Assembly: GCA_016188705.1 (NCBI GenBank)
Contig: JACPHH010000009.1
Location: 56,832 to 91,422, forward strand
Source: Candidatus Peregrinibacteria bacterium
GTDB lineage: Bacteria > Patescibacteriota > Gracilibacteria > UBA1369 > JACRIC01
Direction: 5' to 3'
DNA length: 34,591 bases
The position numbers and the translations under genes are program-made. Every line of letters starts with the position of its first letter. Positions within the stretch are counted from its first letter, which is position 1. The notes beneath the pieces are model-generated. The model worked only from the letters and a program-made list of their open reading frames with translations, did not search any database and had not been told where the DNA came from. Below, piece by piece: positions 22,381 to 29,698 of the stretch.

Positions 22381-24062
22381 TAATAAATGGTTTTTAAATA
22401 GCAATTTTCACAGTAAATAATTTCATGTCGGTCGGGAGAGTAAGGAGAGTGAATTGGTTTTTTACATTGGTTGCATGTGCGGCTCCAAAGGCGCCTGGGA
22501 TTTTGTTTTTTGATGCGGTTTTTATAGCGTTCGTTTGGATGTAATTTTGGTAGAGGAATATTATTTTTTCGATAAAAATTAAGTTCTTGTTTGATAATTT
22601 TAAATGGTTTTTTTGAAATTTCGCATTCGATAGCTGTATTTAAAATATCGTCGGAAACTTTATTGATATTGTCTGGAAGGCTTATTGCAGGTATATGTTT
22701 TTTGACTTCTGGGCTGGAGGCTTGATATTTTGACCATTGAAATCCTTGTGAACGTGCTTCTTTTTCGTTCAGAGGATAGTAATCGGGCGCCAGTGTTTCA
22801 TTATAACCGAAAGGCGAAAGAGAGGCTGGAAAATACATTCCCCATTCTCCGGTTTGTTGCATATGTTCTATGATTTTTCCCACTAATGCTTTATAGGCTT
22901 CTTTGCTGTAAGATTTATTTAAAATCATGTATTCTTTGCGTTTGACCCCAACGCATCCAAAAAGATGCTGTGAGTACATACATTCAAAAAGATAATAAGA
23001 ATCATTGATATTCGCTGAAGTAAAAAGAGACATAGTATTTTTGTAGTAGCCTCCTCCACATATTTCATAGGCGAGTTCGTTCAATCCCGAACGATTTACG
23101 TCATAGCAATCTTTGCTTTTGAATACATCAAAATGGTAACTACAGTCTTCACAGTCTTTTATTCCAAAACATTGCTCACAATTTTTGCAATTTTCAATCT
23201 CATCGCCGGTGCAGTTTTCACTACTCATTATTTTGTTGCTTAAATGCGGATGAGCAAGTTTAAGTTTTTGGAGATGTTTTTCTATGGTTAACCCTCTTTG
23301 TGAACGTATCAGTCCAGTCCATTTTTCTACTTGTTTTTCATATGTTTTTTTATCAAAAAGTTGATTGAAAATGTGATACTGTTTATTTCTCAATCCCACA
23401 CATCCAAAACAATCCTGACAGTTTCGACAGTCGAAGCAGTAGTCGCAATTGCTGATGGATTTGCAGTCCTGACAAAATTTTGTGTGATATGTTTGAAAGC
23501 AGTCAATATTCATATAATCGAGTTCGGCATTCGAGCAGTATGAGCAATCGAGGATATCTTTGGCGTAGTAGCACCAATTACAATGCATGCAGTCTTTCAT
23601 AAACCCTGACCCAAATGTTAAATAACAGTCCTTTGAGTCGTTTTGAAAATTGGTGTATTCGCAATTTTCGTTTCTGAATGTTATAACCGCAGCCTTTGGA
23701 ACGTTTTTGAGAAGTTCATGGTATTGTTCGAAAAAAGGTTTTTGAAAATTGTATTCTTTGCCGTATTCTGTTGAATCCCAGCGATCATTCCACCAACAAT
23801 CGTGGCAGTAAACGATCAGTTTTTTATCTGGCGAGTAGATGGAAATAATATTTTTTTTGCAGAGATCGCAGGTTCGCGAGTAAAGATTACGTTCGTTTCG
23901 AAAGCAAAGCCTTTTTTGATGTCGACAATCTGGACAAATATTTGGAGCAGGAACGGTATATTTTTTTTTGTCACTAAAAATGGGAGAGATTTTATCGTAA
24001 AAATTAACATCTTTTTGCCTTATTTCGAAAGCTTGTTGGCATTTTGTGCAGTTTTTTTTCAT
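22380..24062 (-). CDS. Cys-rich multi-zinc-ribbon protein
   Basis: This 560-residue protein of a type seen in CPR genomes has no assigned function that I know. It starts with zinc-ribbon-like CTKCQQAF, ICPDCRHQKR and CDLCKK...CHDCWW. The middle has dozens of Cys in CxxC or CxxxxC spacing (CMHCNWCYY, CSYCSNAE, CQDCKSISNCDYCFDCRNCQ). The motif FGCVGLRNKQYHIFN recurs later as FGCVGVKRKEYMILN, each followed by a K.AY/K.TYE helix, so the core is an internal duplication. The C-terminal ribbon RTCNQCKKPIHSPYSPDRHEIIYCENC mirrors the N-terminal one (RTCDLCKKNIISIYSPDKK...YCHDC). No signal peptide; likely cytoplasmic and metal-rich. Its start overlaps the PBP stop (ATGA). Confidence 0.8.
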   Translation of the reverse strand: MKKNCTKCQQAFEIRQKDVNFYDKISPIFSDKKKYTVPAPNICPDCRHQKRLCFRNERNLYSRTCDLCKKNIISIYSPDKKLIVYCHDCWWNDRWDSTEYGKEYNFQKPFFEQYHELLKNVPKAAVITFRNENCEYTNFQNDSKDCYLTFGSGFMKDCMHCNWCYYAKDILDCSYCSNAELDYMNIDCFQTYHTKFCQDCKSISNCDYCFDCRNCQDCFGCVGLRNKQYHIFNQLFDKKTYEKQVEKWTGLIRSQRGLTIEKHLQKLKLAHPHLSNKIMSSENCTGDEIENCKNCEQCFGIKDCEDCSYHFDVFKSKDCYDVNRSGLNELAYEICGGGYYKNTMSLFTSANINDSYYLFECMYSQHLFGCVGVKRKEYMILNKSYSKEAYKALVGKIIEHMQQTGEWGMYFPASLSPFGYNETLAPDYYPLNEKEARSQGFQWSKYQASSPEVKKHIPAISLPDNINKVSDDILNTAIECEISKKPFKIIKQELNFYRKNNIPLPKLHPNERYKNRIKKQNPRRLWSRTCNQCKKPIHSPYSPDRHEIIYCENCYLKTIY

Positions 24063-26323
24063 TTTTTGTCTGGAGGGATGTTGTAGTAATTAAAAAGGTA
24101 TTCCGCGATTTCGGAGAAAAGGGGAGCGGCGGTGGAATCGCCCCAAGGACTTGAAAGAGGATGGTCGAATTTAATGAGAACCACGAATTGAGGATCTTCA
24201 ATTGGAGCGAATCCACCGAAAGAAGCTATCGTGGTTCCTGCTCCTTTTAACGCTTTTCCGTGTTTGTAGGTTTGGGATGTTCCTGTTTTTCCCGCAACGT
24301 AATGGCCTTTTACTTGCGCCCGTCTGGCTACTCCGTTTTCCACGGCGTTGACCATCATGGAAGCTACGGTGTTGGCATTTTCTTTCGTGAGAACTCGTCG
24401 GATAATTTTTGGTTCTTTTCCTGTAATTTTTCCTGATTCATCTTGGATGGAATCAACAACGTAGGATTGCATCAACAGACCTTCATTGGCAATGGCGCTT
24501 AAAGCGCTCACCATTTGAAGAGGAGTTACCAGAATGCCTTGTCCAAATCCGTGAGTGAGAAGTTCGCTGTCGGCCCATTGCGTAAAAAACTCGATTTCCC
24601 CTGGTTCTTCACCGTCGAGCTCAATGTCAGTTCGTTCGCCGAAGCCAAAGTTTTTTATATAATTATAAAAAAGATTTCGTCCCAATTTTTTTGCCACAAA
24701 ACTAATACCGATATTTGAAGAATTTTCCAATACTTGCGTCATGGTTTGCCGTCCGCGGTATTGATCCGTTGAATTGTGAATTTCATATTCGTCCACTTTT
24801 ATCGGGCCGTCTTCATTGTAGGTGGTATTTGGTTTTACTTCTCCGGCGTTTATCGCTGAAGCCATGGTGATGACTTTAAACACGGAACCCGGTTCATACA
24901 AATCTGAAATAAGAGAATTTCGATATACTTTCGGGCCGACGCGATTTTTGTATATGGAATACGCGACGACTCCGTTTTCTTTTTTTTCTTTGAAAATTTG
25001 AACGCGCTGATTGGTTTGAGTGTTTAAATAGAGCCAAAATTGTGTCGGATCATTTTCATTCGCGTCAATGGGAATGAGATTTTTGATTTCGTCTTCGGAA
25101 AGTTCGACTTCTTTTTTTTCAAAAGCTGTGGAAAATTCATTTGGATTAAAATTCGGATAGCTTGCCATTGCGATAATTCTGCCGGTTTTTGGATCCATAA
25201 TGATGATATGGCCCGAGTCGGCTTTATAATTTTTTACGGCTTGTTCGAGCTTGCGTTCTACTTCAAGCTGAATCGATCGATCAATAGTAAGAATGATATT
25301 ATTGCCATCTACCGCGGGTCGAATAATGCTTTCTCCCACGGTAATTTGCTGGCCGTCAGCATCTTTTTTTGATGAAAAAATTCCTTCTTTTCCTCTCAAA
25401 ATAGTGTCGAACGTTCCTTCTACGCCGTATTGTCCATTCCCGTTTTGATCGACAAATCCAAGTGTTTGCGACGAGAGAGTATTTTCAGGATAAAACCTGT
25501 AGTAATTTTCTTGTAAACCGATTCCTTTATAGAGTCCGTTGACATCATTCTCTATCAAATCCTGAATTTTTCCCGATATTTCCGGATCAAGTTTTCTTTT
25601 TAAAACCACATAACGATTTTTCCCCGATAGAATTCGCGCGAGTTCTTTTTTTGAAATATTTAATATGGAACTTAGAGCTTCGGCGGCTTTTTCCTTATCT
25701 CCAATTTCTTTCGGATATCCGATGAGTTTTTTATTTTCTACTTGAATGCCCGTTATATTGAGACCTTGAATGAGTTTGGCAATTTCTGGCTGCAGGTTAT
25801 TGTCGAGTAAAATTGTGTCTTTAATTTCCTGGCTCAGAAGCTCTTCGAGTCGATCGCTAAATGATTGCAGCAACTCTTCATCGGTTTTCGCTTTTATTTG
25901 ATTTCGTGTTTCTTCTGTCTTCGTTGCCTCTTTTGTTATCATTGCCGCCGTTGCCGCCGCCCATTCCTGTTCCATGCGTTTTTGATCGCGTTTTTTTTCT
26001 TCTTCGATGTCGAAAATCAAAGGAGCTATAGCGCTGCTGACTTCTTTTTTATGCTTCACGAGCGTTGGATCGGCGTAGAGAAGATCGAGGGTGATATTGG
26101 TCGCGAGTTTGTAACTCTCTCCTGAATGATAGTCTTTTGTGAGAATTTCCCCGCGTCTCGCCGGTAATTCCGTATAACCGCTGTGTTCTTTTTGAGCGAG
26201 AGCCGAGTAATAATCGTATCGCACTATTTGCAGAAAAATCAGTTGCGCCGTTATCAGAATCGCAATACATCCTGATCCGATCATCAGCAGGGCAATCCTG
26301 TTAATGTTGAATGATGGCTTCAT
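24059..26323 (-). CDS. Class B penicillin-binding protein (FtsI/PBP2-type transpeptidase)
   Basis: This 754-residue protein has one N-terminal membrane segment (residues 10-34). A PBP dimerisation region ARRGEILTKD at about 55-64 and GVEGTFD at about 300-306 lead to the transpeptidase domain. The active-site motifs are SVFK (Ser480-Lys483), SSN (535-537) and KTGT (679-682). It cross-links peptidoglycan stem peptides outside the membrane. FtsI (division) and PBP2 (elongation) cannot be separated from the sequence alone; no mreB, ftsW or mra-cluster gene is in the window. Residues 105-165 are a Glu/Lys/Ala-rich insertion likely to form a coiled coil. A SD-like GGAAG precedes the ATG. The 3' end overlaps the Cys-rich gene by 4 bp. 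Confidence 0.92.
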   Translation of the reverse strand: MKPSFNINRIALLMIGSGCIAILITAQLIFLQIVRYDYYSALAQKEHSGYTELPARRGEILTKDYHSGESYKLATNITLDLLYADPTLVKHKKEVSSAIAPLIFDIEEEKKRDQKRMEQEWAAATAAMITKEATKTEETRNQIKAKTDEELLQSFSDRLEELLSQEIKDTILLDNNLQPEIAKLIQGLNITGIQVENKKLIGYPKEIGDKEKAAEALSSILNISKKELARILSGKNRYVVLKRKLDPEISGKIQDLIENDVNGLYKGIGLQENYYRFYPENTLSSQTLGFVDQNGNGQYGVEGTFDTILRGKEGIFSSKKDADGQQITVGESIIRPAVDGNNIILTIDRSIQLEVERKLEQAVKNYKADSGHIIIMDPKTGRIIAMASYPNFNPNEFSTAFEKKEVELSEDEIKNLIPIDANENDPTQFWLYLNTQTNQRVQIFKEKKENGVVAYSIYKNRVGPKVYRNSLISDLYEPGSVFKVITMASAINAGEVKPNTTYNEDGPIKVDEYEIHNSTDQYRGRQTMTQVLENSSNIGISFVAKKLGRNLFYNYIKNFGFGERTDIELDGEEPGEIEFFTQWADSELLTHGFGQGILVTPLQMVSALSAIANEGLLMQSYVVDSIQDESGKITGKEPKIIRRVLTKENANTVASMMVNAVENGVARRAQVKGHYVAGKTGTSQTYKHGKALKGAGTTIASFGGFAPIEDPQFVVLIKFDHPLSSPWGDSTAAPLFSEIAEYLFNYYNIPPDKK

Positions 26324-26372
26324 GTGGCTTCCATCATAGCGCAGCTATTCTGAGCCATCAAGGATGAAGATA

Positions 26373-26581
26373 GGATCATGTCTCAATTATTTTGAAAAAA
26401 AGTACATATCGCTGGGAGGCGGGGGCTCGTCGCTCGGATACTCGGCTGGATCAAAAAGGACGAAAATTCGCTAAAAATGCTATCGGCTACGCATTTTTTA
26501 ACGCTCATTTTCGCCTCTTTTTGAAAACCACTGAACCCCCGCCTCCCAGCATATGTTTTCAAAAAAATTTGCGTATGATCC
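26373..26581. repeat. PalC element, full copy
   Basis: This 209-bp foldback has termini GGATCAT...ATGATCC and long arms. The left arm (to GCTGGGAGGCGGGGG) pairs with CCCCCGCCTCCCAGC on the right, and AATTATTTTGAAAA pairs approximately with TTTTCAAAAAAATTT. It occupies most of the 328-bp divergent gap between the PBP and M16 genes, so promoters for both must lie inside or beside it. Confidence 0.85.
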
Positions 26582-26651
26582 GATATGTATTTATCAGTCT
26601 TGAATTTCAGTGGAAGATGGGGCATACTGTTGCCATCCTTATCTTTCAATC

Positions 26652-27917
26652 ATGTTTCAAAAGACGAGTTTGCAAAATGGACTGAGAGTGCTTACTCAGC
26701 GCATGGACGGGACGAATTCAGTTACGGTTCTTATTCTTGCCGGCGCTGGTTCGCGCTATGAAACCAAAGAACAAAATGGCATTTCTCATTTTCTTGAACA
26801 CATGTTTTTTAAGGGGGCTAAAAAATACGTTAATACCAAAGCTGTTTCTGAGGCGATTGACGCGGTTGGCGGGGATTTTAACGCTTTTACGGGAAAGGAA
26901 TACGCCGGTTACTATGTAAAGGTGGCGAGTGAACATATTGAGCTCGCGATGGATGTTTTGTCAGATATGCTTTTGCATGCTCGTTTTGACGCCCATGAAA
27001 TTGATAAAGAACGAGGCGTTATTTTGGAGGAATTTAATATGTACCAGGACACGCCGATGTATCAGGTTGGTTGGGATTTTGAGCGACTTCTTTTTGGAGA
27101 TCAGCCCCTTGGATGGGATCAGGTTGGCAGTAAAGAGCTTATTCGTTCCGTGACGCAGAATGATTTCGTGAAGTATAAAAAAGCTTTGTATACTGCCGAT
27201 AATACGATTGTAAGTATTGTTGGAAAAATTGATAATCGCGCTTCGGTGTCTCTGGTGGAGCAGTATTTTGATTTTAATAATGATAAAAAAAGTTCTATTT
27301 GGAAGCCATATCAACCTTATGTTTCAGAAAATCGAGTGCATTTGACGCATAAAAAAACGGAACAGGGACATATCGTGGTTGGTTTTTATGGTTATCCGGA
27401 AACGCATAAAGATCATTATGCTTTGAAAGTTTTGAGTGTTTTGCTTGGCGGAAATATGAGTTCGAGGATGTTTTTGAATGTTCGCGAAGCAAAAGGTTTG
27501 GCTTATTATATTCAAACTTCGACCGATGATTATGCCGACGTGGGAGTTATTTCAACTCGCGCCGGAGTCGACGTGAATCGTTGCGAGGAAGCAGTGAGGG
27601 CAATAGTTGAGGAATATCGGCACGCTGTTACTTCTGATATTCCGGCGAACGAGGTTAAAAAAGCGAAAGATTATCTTAAGGGGAAATTGGTTTTGCGTTT
27701 GGAAGATTCTGAAGAATACGCTCATTTGCTGGGGAAATATGAGCTTTTGCATGACATGGTGAAGATGCCGAAAGAAATTATTCGAGGGATTGAAAAAGTC
27801 GAAGTTTTCGACGTAATTCGCGTGGCGAAGGACCTTTTTAAGCAGGAGAATTTGCGACTCGCCACAATCGGCCCATTTGAAGACCGCGCGAAGTTTGAAA
27901 GTTCGCTTGATTTCTAG
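26652..27917 (+). CDS. M16-family zinc peptidase (processing-peptidase-like)
   Basis: This 421-residue protein begins MFQKTSLQNGLRVLTQRMDG, the usual start of single-domain M16 peptidases. The inverted zinc motif HxxEH is HFLEH at residues 46-50. The following Gly-rich ALVAVGG-like segment reads IDAVGGDFNAFTGKEYAGYYVKV, and the third ligand lies in RGVILEEF. YIQTSTDDYADVGVIS in the second half is the R/Y-type partner domain. Such enzymes cleave peptides within a closed chamber. ATG 26652 was chosen over 26610 because the family start aligns there. No signal peptide is present. A weak terminator follows. Confidence 0.92.
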   Translation: MFQKTSLQNGLRVLTQRMDGTNSVTVLILAGAGSRYETKEQNGISHFLEHMFFKGAKKYVNTKAVSEAIDAVGGDFNAFTGKEYAGYYVKVASEHIELAMDVLSDMLLHARFDAHEIDKERGVILEEFNMYQDTPMYQVGWDFERLLFGDQPLGWDQVGSKELIRSVTQNDFVKYKKALYTADNTIVSIVGKIDNRASVSLVEQYFDFNNDKKSSIWKPYQPYVSENRVHLTHKKTEQGHIVVGFYGYPETHKDHYALKVLSVLLGGNMSSRMFLNVREAKGLAYYIQTSTDDYADVGVISTRAGVDVNRCEEAVRAIVEEYRHAVTSDIPANEVKKAKDYLKGKLVLRLEDSEEYAHLLGKYELLHDMVKMPKEIIRGIEKVEVFDVIRVAKDLFKQENLRLATIGPFEDRAKFESSLDF

Positions 27918-27947
27918 CGCATTCATCTGGTAAATTATTTTCCTGAC

Positions 27948-27976
27948 CCTTTTTAGAAAGGTATTATTTTTTTTTT
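27948..27976 (+). terminator. Possible intrinsic terminator after the M16 gene
   Basis: CCTTT-TTAG-AAAGG (27948-27961) is followed by TATTA and a run of ten Ts. The stem is short, so confidence is limited. Confidence 0.35.
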
Positions 27977-28051
27977 GGATAATGTATTTTTTCCCGTGGC
28001 TCAAAATAGTTGTTTTCGTTTAATGTAATATCTGTTTAAATTTTTTTATCT

Positions 28052-28306
28052 ATGTCTTCTAATGGCTTGAGTGAGAAAGAGTCTTTTGGTGTTAGGGGTG
28101 ATGTTTTTGGCTTGGAAGTCGTTACAAATGATGGTTCGCTATTCACTGAAGGAGAAGTAAACATTCCCTCTAGCAATGGTAATCGCGGCTTTGTGGCAAT
28201 GGGTGGCGCTGTAGTTGTTCCTTTACCCTCTCAGGGAAAACTTTCCAATACGGCAGCGTCTTCTCATGAATTGTTGTTGGGGATGACGCGTGAAGATTTT
28301 TTTTAA
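28052..28306 (+). CDS. Small ORF upstream of and overlapping the sigma factor; possible N-terminal extension
   Basis: This 84-residue ORF with a well-placed ATG after a T tract encodes MSSNGLSEKESFGVRGDVFG... with no recognised domain; Ser/Gly/Val-rich and probably disordered. Its last codons are GAT TTT TTT TAA inside a T8A6 run (28297-28310). Skipping one T would join it to the sigma-factor frame as MTREDFF-KKHLPLVRKVAERCL, which reads naturally, since sigma-28-type proteins often have a short helix just before KHLPLV. It may therefore be the 5' half of a single 353-codon gene expressed by +1 slippage, or broken by an indel, rather than an independent protein. Confidence 0.5.
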   Translation: MSSNGLSEKESFGVRGDVFGLEVVTNDGSLFTEGEVNIPSSNGNRGFVAMGGAVVVPLPSQGKLSNTAASSHELLLGMTREDFF

Positions 28307-29099
28307 AAAACATCTCCCCTTAGTACGAAAAGTTGCTGAACGCTGTCTTGAATCTCGTTCATTTAAAGTAGCATTTAGAAGAGGTGTTTTGACATTGGAT
28401 GATTTGATCAGTGAGGGTTTTTTTGGCCTTCTTCATGCGGTAGAAAATTATAATGATGTTTCAGGTATTCAATTTTGGACTTTTGCCGAGCATCGCGTTC
28501 GCGGGGCCATGCTTGATTATTTACGTAAAGTCTTACATATTAATCGAACATTTTTAGAACATCAAAAAATACTTGATCGGTGTTTGGCGGAAAGTCGTGA
28601 AGTAACCCCTGATGCTTATGCAAGACTTGGAAATGTATCCACTGATGTCGCTGAAAGGCGTTTGACACATTTTGGATATGATCCATTAAATTCTTTCTAT
28701 ATATCCTTTAATTTAAATTCAGGAATTGATTCACTCGGTCAAGGAGATGGTGATCTGATTTTGAGTAAACGACAATTCGGCTTTTTTTCTCAGGTGGAAA
28801 CTCCTGAAAATTATTCTAGTCGTTCTCACTTTGGAGCTCTTTTACAATCTATTATTGATGAATTATCTGGAGAAAATGGTCATTCGAAGGTGGATATCAG
28901 AAAATTATTCGAGATGTATTATGGTCAAGATTTAACGATGTTGGCAATAGCGGAATGTTTTTCAGTGACAGAAGGTTGGATATCTAAAATTATTTCTCAA
29001 ACTATCCCTCTCATACGAGAAAAATTACGATCGCGTTTAGGAGAAACTGTATTTAATGAGTTGGAAAATGGAATTTCCGGCGACATTTTTAAAATGTAG
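28290..29099 (+). CDS. Alternative sigma factor, FliA/SigB group (sigma-70 family)
   Basis: This 269-residue protein starts at GTG 28290. Region 2 spans residues 5-80: HLPLVRKVAERCL, LTLDDLISEGFFGLLHAVENY, then FWTFAEHRVRGAMLDYLRK, the -10 recognition helix of group 3 sigma factors. Region 4 lies at about 202-255 (LFEMYYGQDLTMLAIAECFSVTEGWISKIISQTIPLIREKL), a helix-turn-helix for the -35 element. Region 3 is long and divergent. It directs RNA polymerase to a special promoter set, unknown here. No flagellar genes are nearby. A GGGGA six bases before the GTG may be a ribosome-binding site. See the overlapping ORF at 28052 for the frame question. Confidence 0.85.
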   Translation: MKIFFKKHLPLVRKVAERCLESRSFKVAFRRGVLTLDDLISEGFFGLLHAVENYNDVSGIQFWTFAEHRVRGAMLDYLRKVLHINRTFLEHQKILDRCLAESREVTPDAYARLGNVSTDVAERRLTHFGYDPLNSFYISFNLNSGIDSLGQGDGDLILSKRQFGFFSQVETPENYSSRSHFGALLQSIIDELSGENGHSKVDIRKLFEMYYGQDLTMLAIAECFSVTEGWISKIISQTIPLIREKLRSRLGETVFNELENGISGDIFKM

Positions 29100-29105
29100 C
29101 TTTTC

Positions 29106-29151
29106 GCGTTAAAAACGCAAGGTGAGGCTTGTCATGAACTAGCAAAGTTCA
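29106..29151 (+). terminator. Two small hairpins after the sigma-factor gene
   Basis: GCGTT-AAA-AACGC (29106-29118) and TGAACT-AGCAA-AGTTCA (29135-29151) lie just past the stop. Neither has a T tract, so they could be 3'-end stabilisers rather than terminators. Confidence 0.3.
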
Positions 29152-29236
29152 GGAATATATGTCAGGTTGCTTTTTTGGTTTTTTTTAGATATGTTTATGG
29201 TCGCAATACAGCCTTTTATAAATATTATCTTTTAAG

Positions 29237-29698
29237 ATGGAACGAACACTTATTATTATTAAACCCGATGCTGTTCAGCGAGGTTTTGTCGGCGAAATTA
29301 TCGGCCGATTTGAACGAAAAGGTTTAAAAATAGTCGGTCTTAAAATGCTTCCGCTGAATGACGCTCTTTTGAGCGAACATTATTCGCATCTTAAAGATAA
29401 GCCTTTTTTTGATAGTCTTAAACGATTTATGAAAAGCACGCCGGTTATTATTTTGTGCGTTGAAGGCGTTGAAGTCGTTGATACCGTGAGGCTTCTTTGC
29501 GGCATTACCAAAGCGCGCAGCGCTGATGTCGGTTCCATTCGCGGCGATCTTGCCATGAGTCAATCGTGTAATGTTATTCATGCGTCGGATACCGTGGAAA
29601 ACGCGAAAAATGAGATTCAGCGGTTTTTTGAAAAAGATGAGCTTTTTGATTATGACAAAACTGAATACCTTCATGTTTATGCCGAAGACGAACGGTAA
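29237..29698 (+). CDS. ndk: Nucleoside diphosphate kinase
   Basis: This 153-residue protein matches Ndk throughout: ERTLIIIKPDAVQRG at the start, RFERKGLKIVGLKML, and the active site NVIHASD with the phospho-accepting His115. It exchanges phosphate between NTPs and NDPs to balance nucleotide pools. An unusually complete set of family residues suggests an active enzyme. The C-terminus runs into the pabB start, with an overlap of about 20 bp. Confidence 0.96.
   Translation: MERTLIIIKPDAVQRGFVGEIIGRFERKGLKIVGLKMLPLNDALLSEHYSHLKDKPFFDSLKRFMKSTPVIILCVEGVEVVDTVRLLCGITKARSADVGSIRGDLAMSQSCNVIHASDTVENAKNEIQRFFEKDELFDYDKTEYLHVYAEDER

Noticed and set aside
28290-29099. Flagellar sigma factor (FliA proper)
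   Set aside because: No flagellar or chemotaxis gene is in the window, and CPR bacteria generally lack flagella; only the FliA/SigB group is supported.
29571-29678. Start of pabB at the earlier ATG 29571 or 29652
   Set aside because: These would overlap ndk by 47-128 bp; the extra residues have no PabB similarity.
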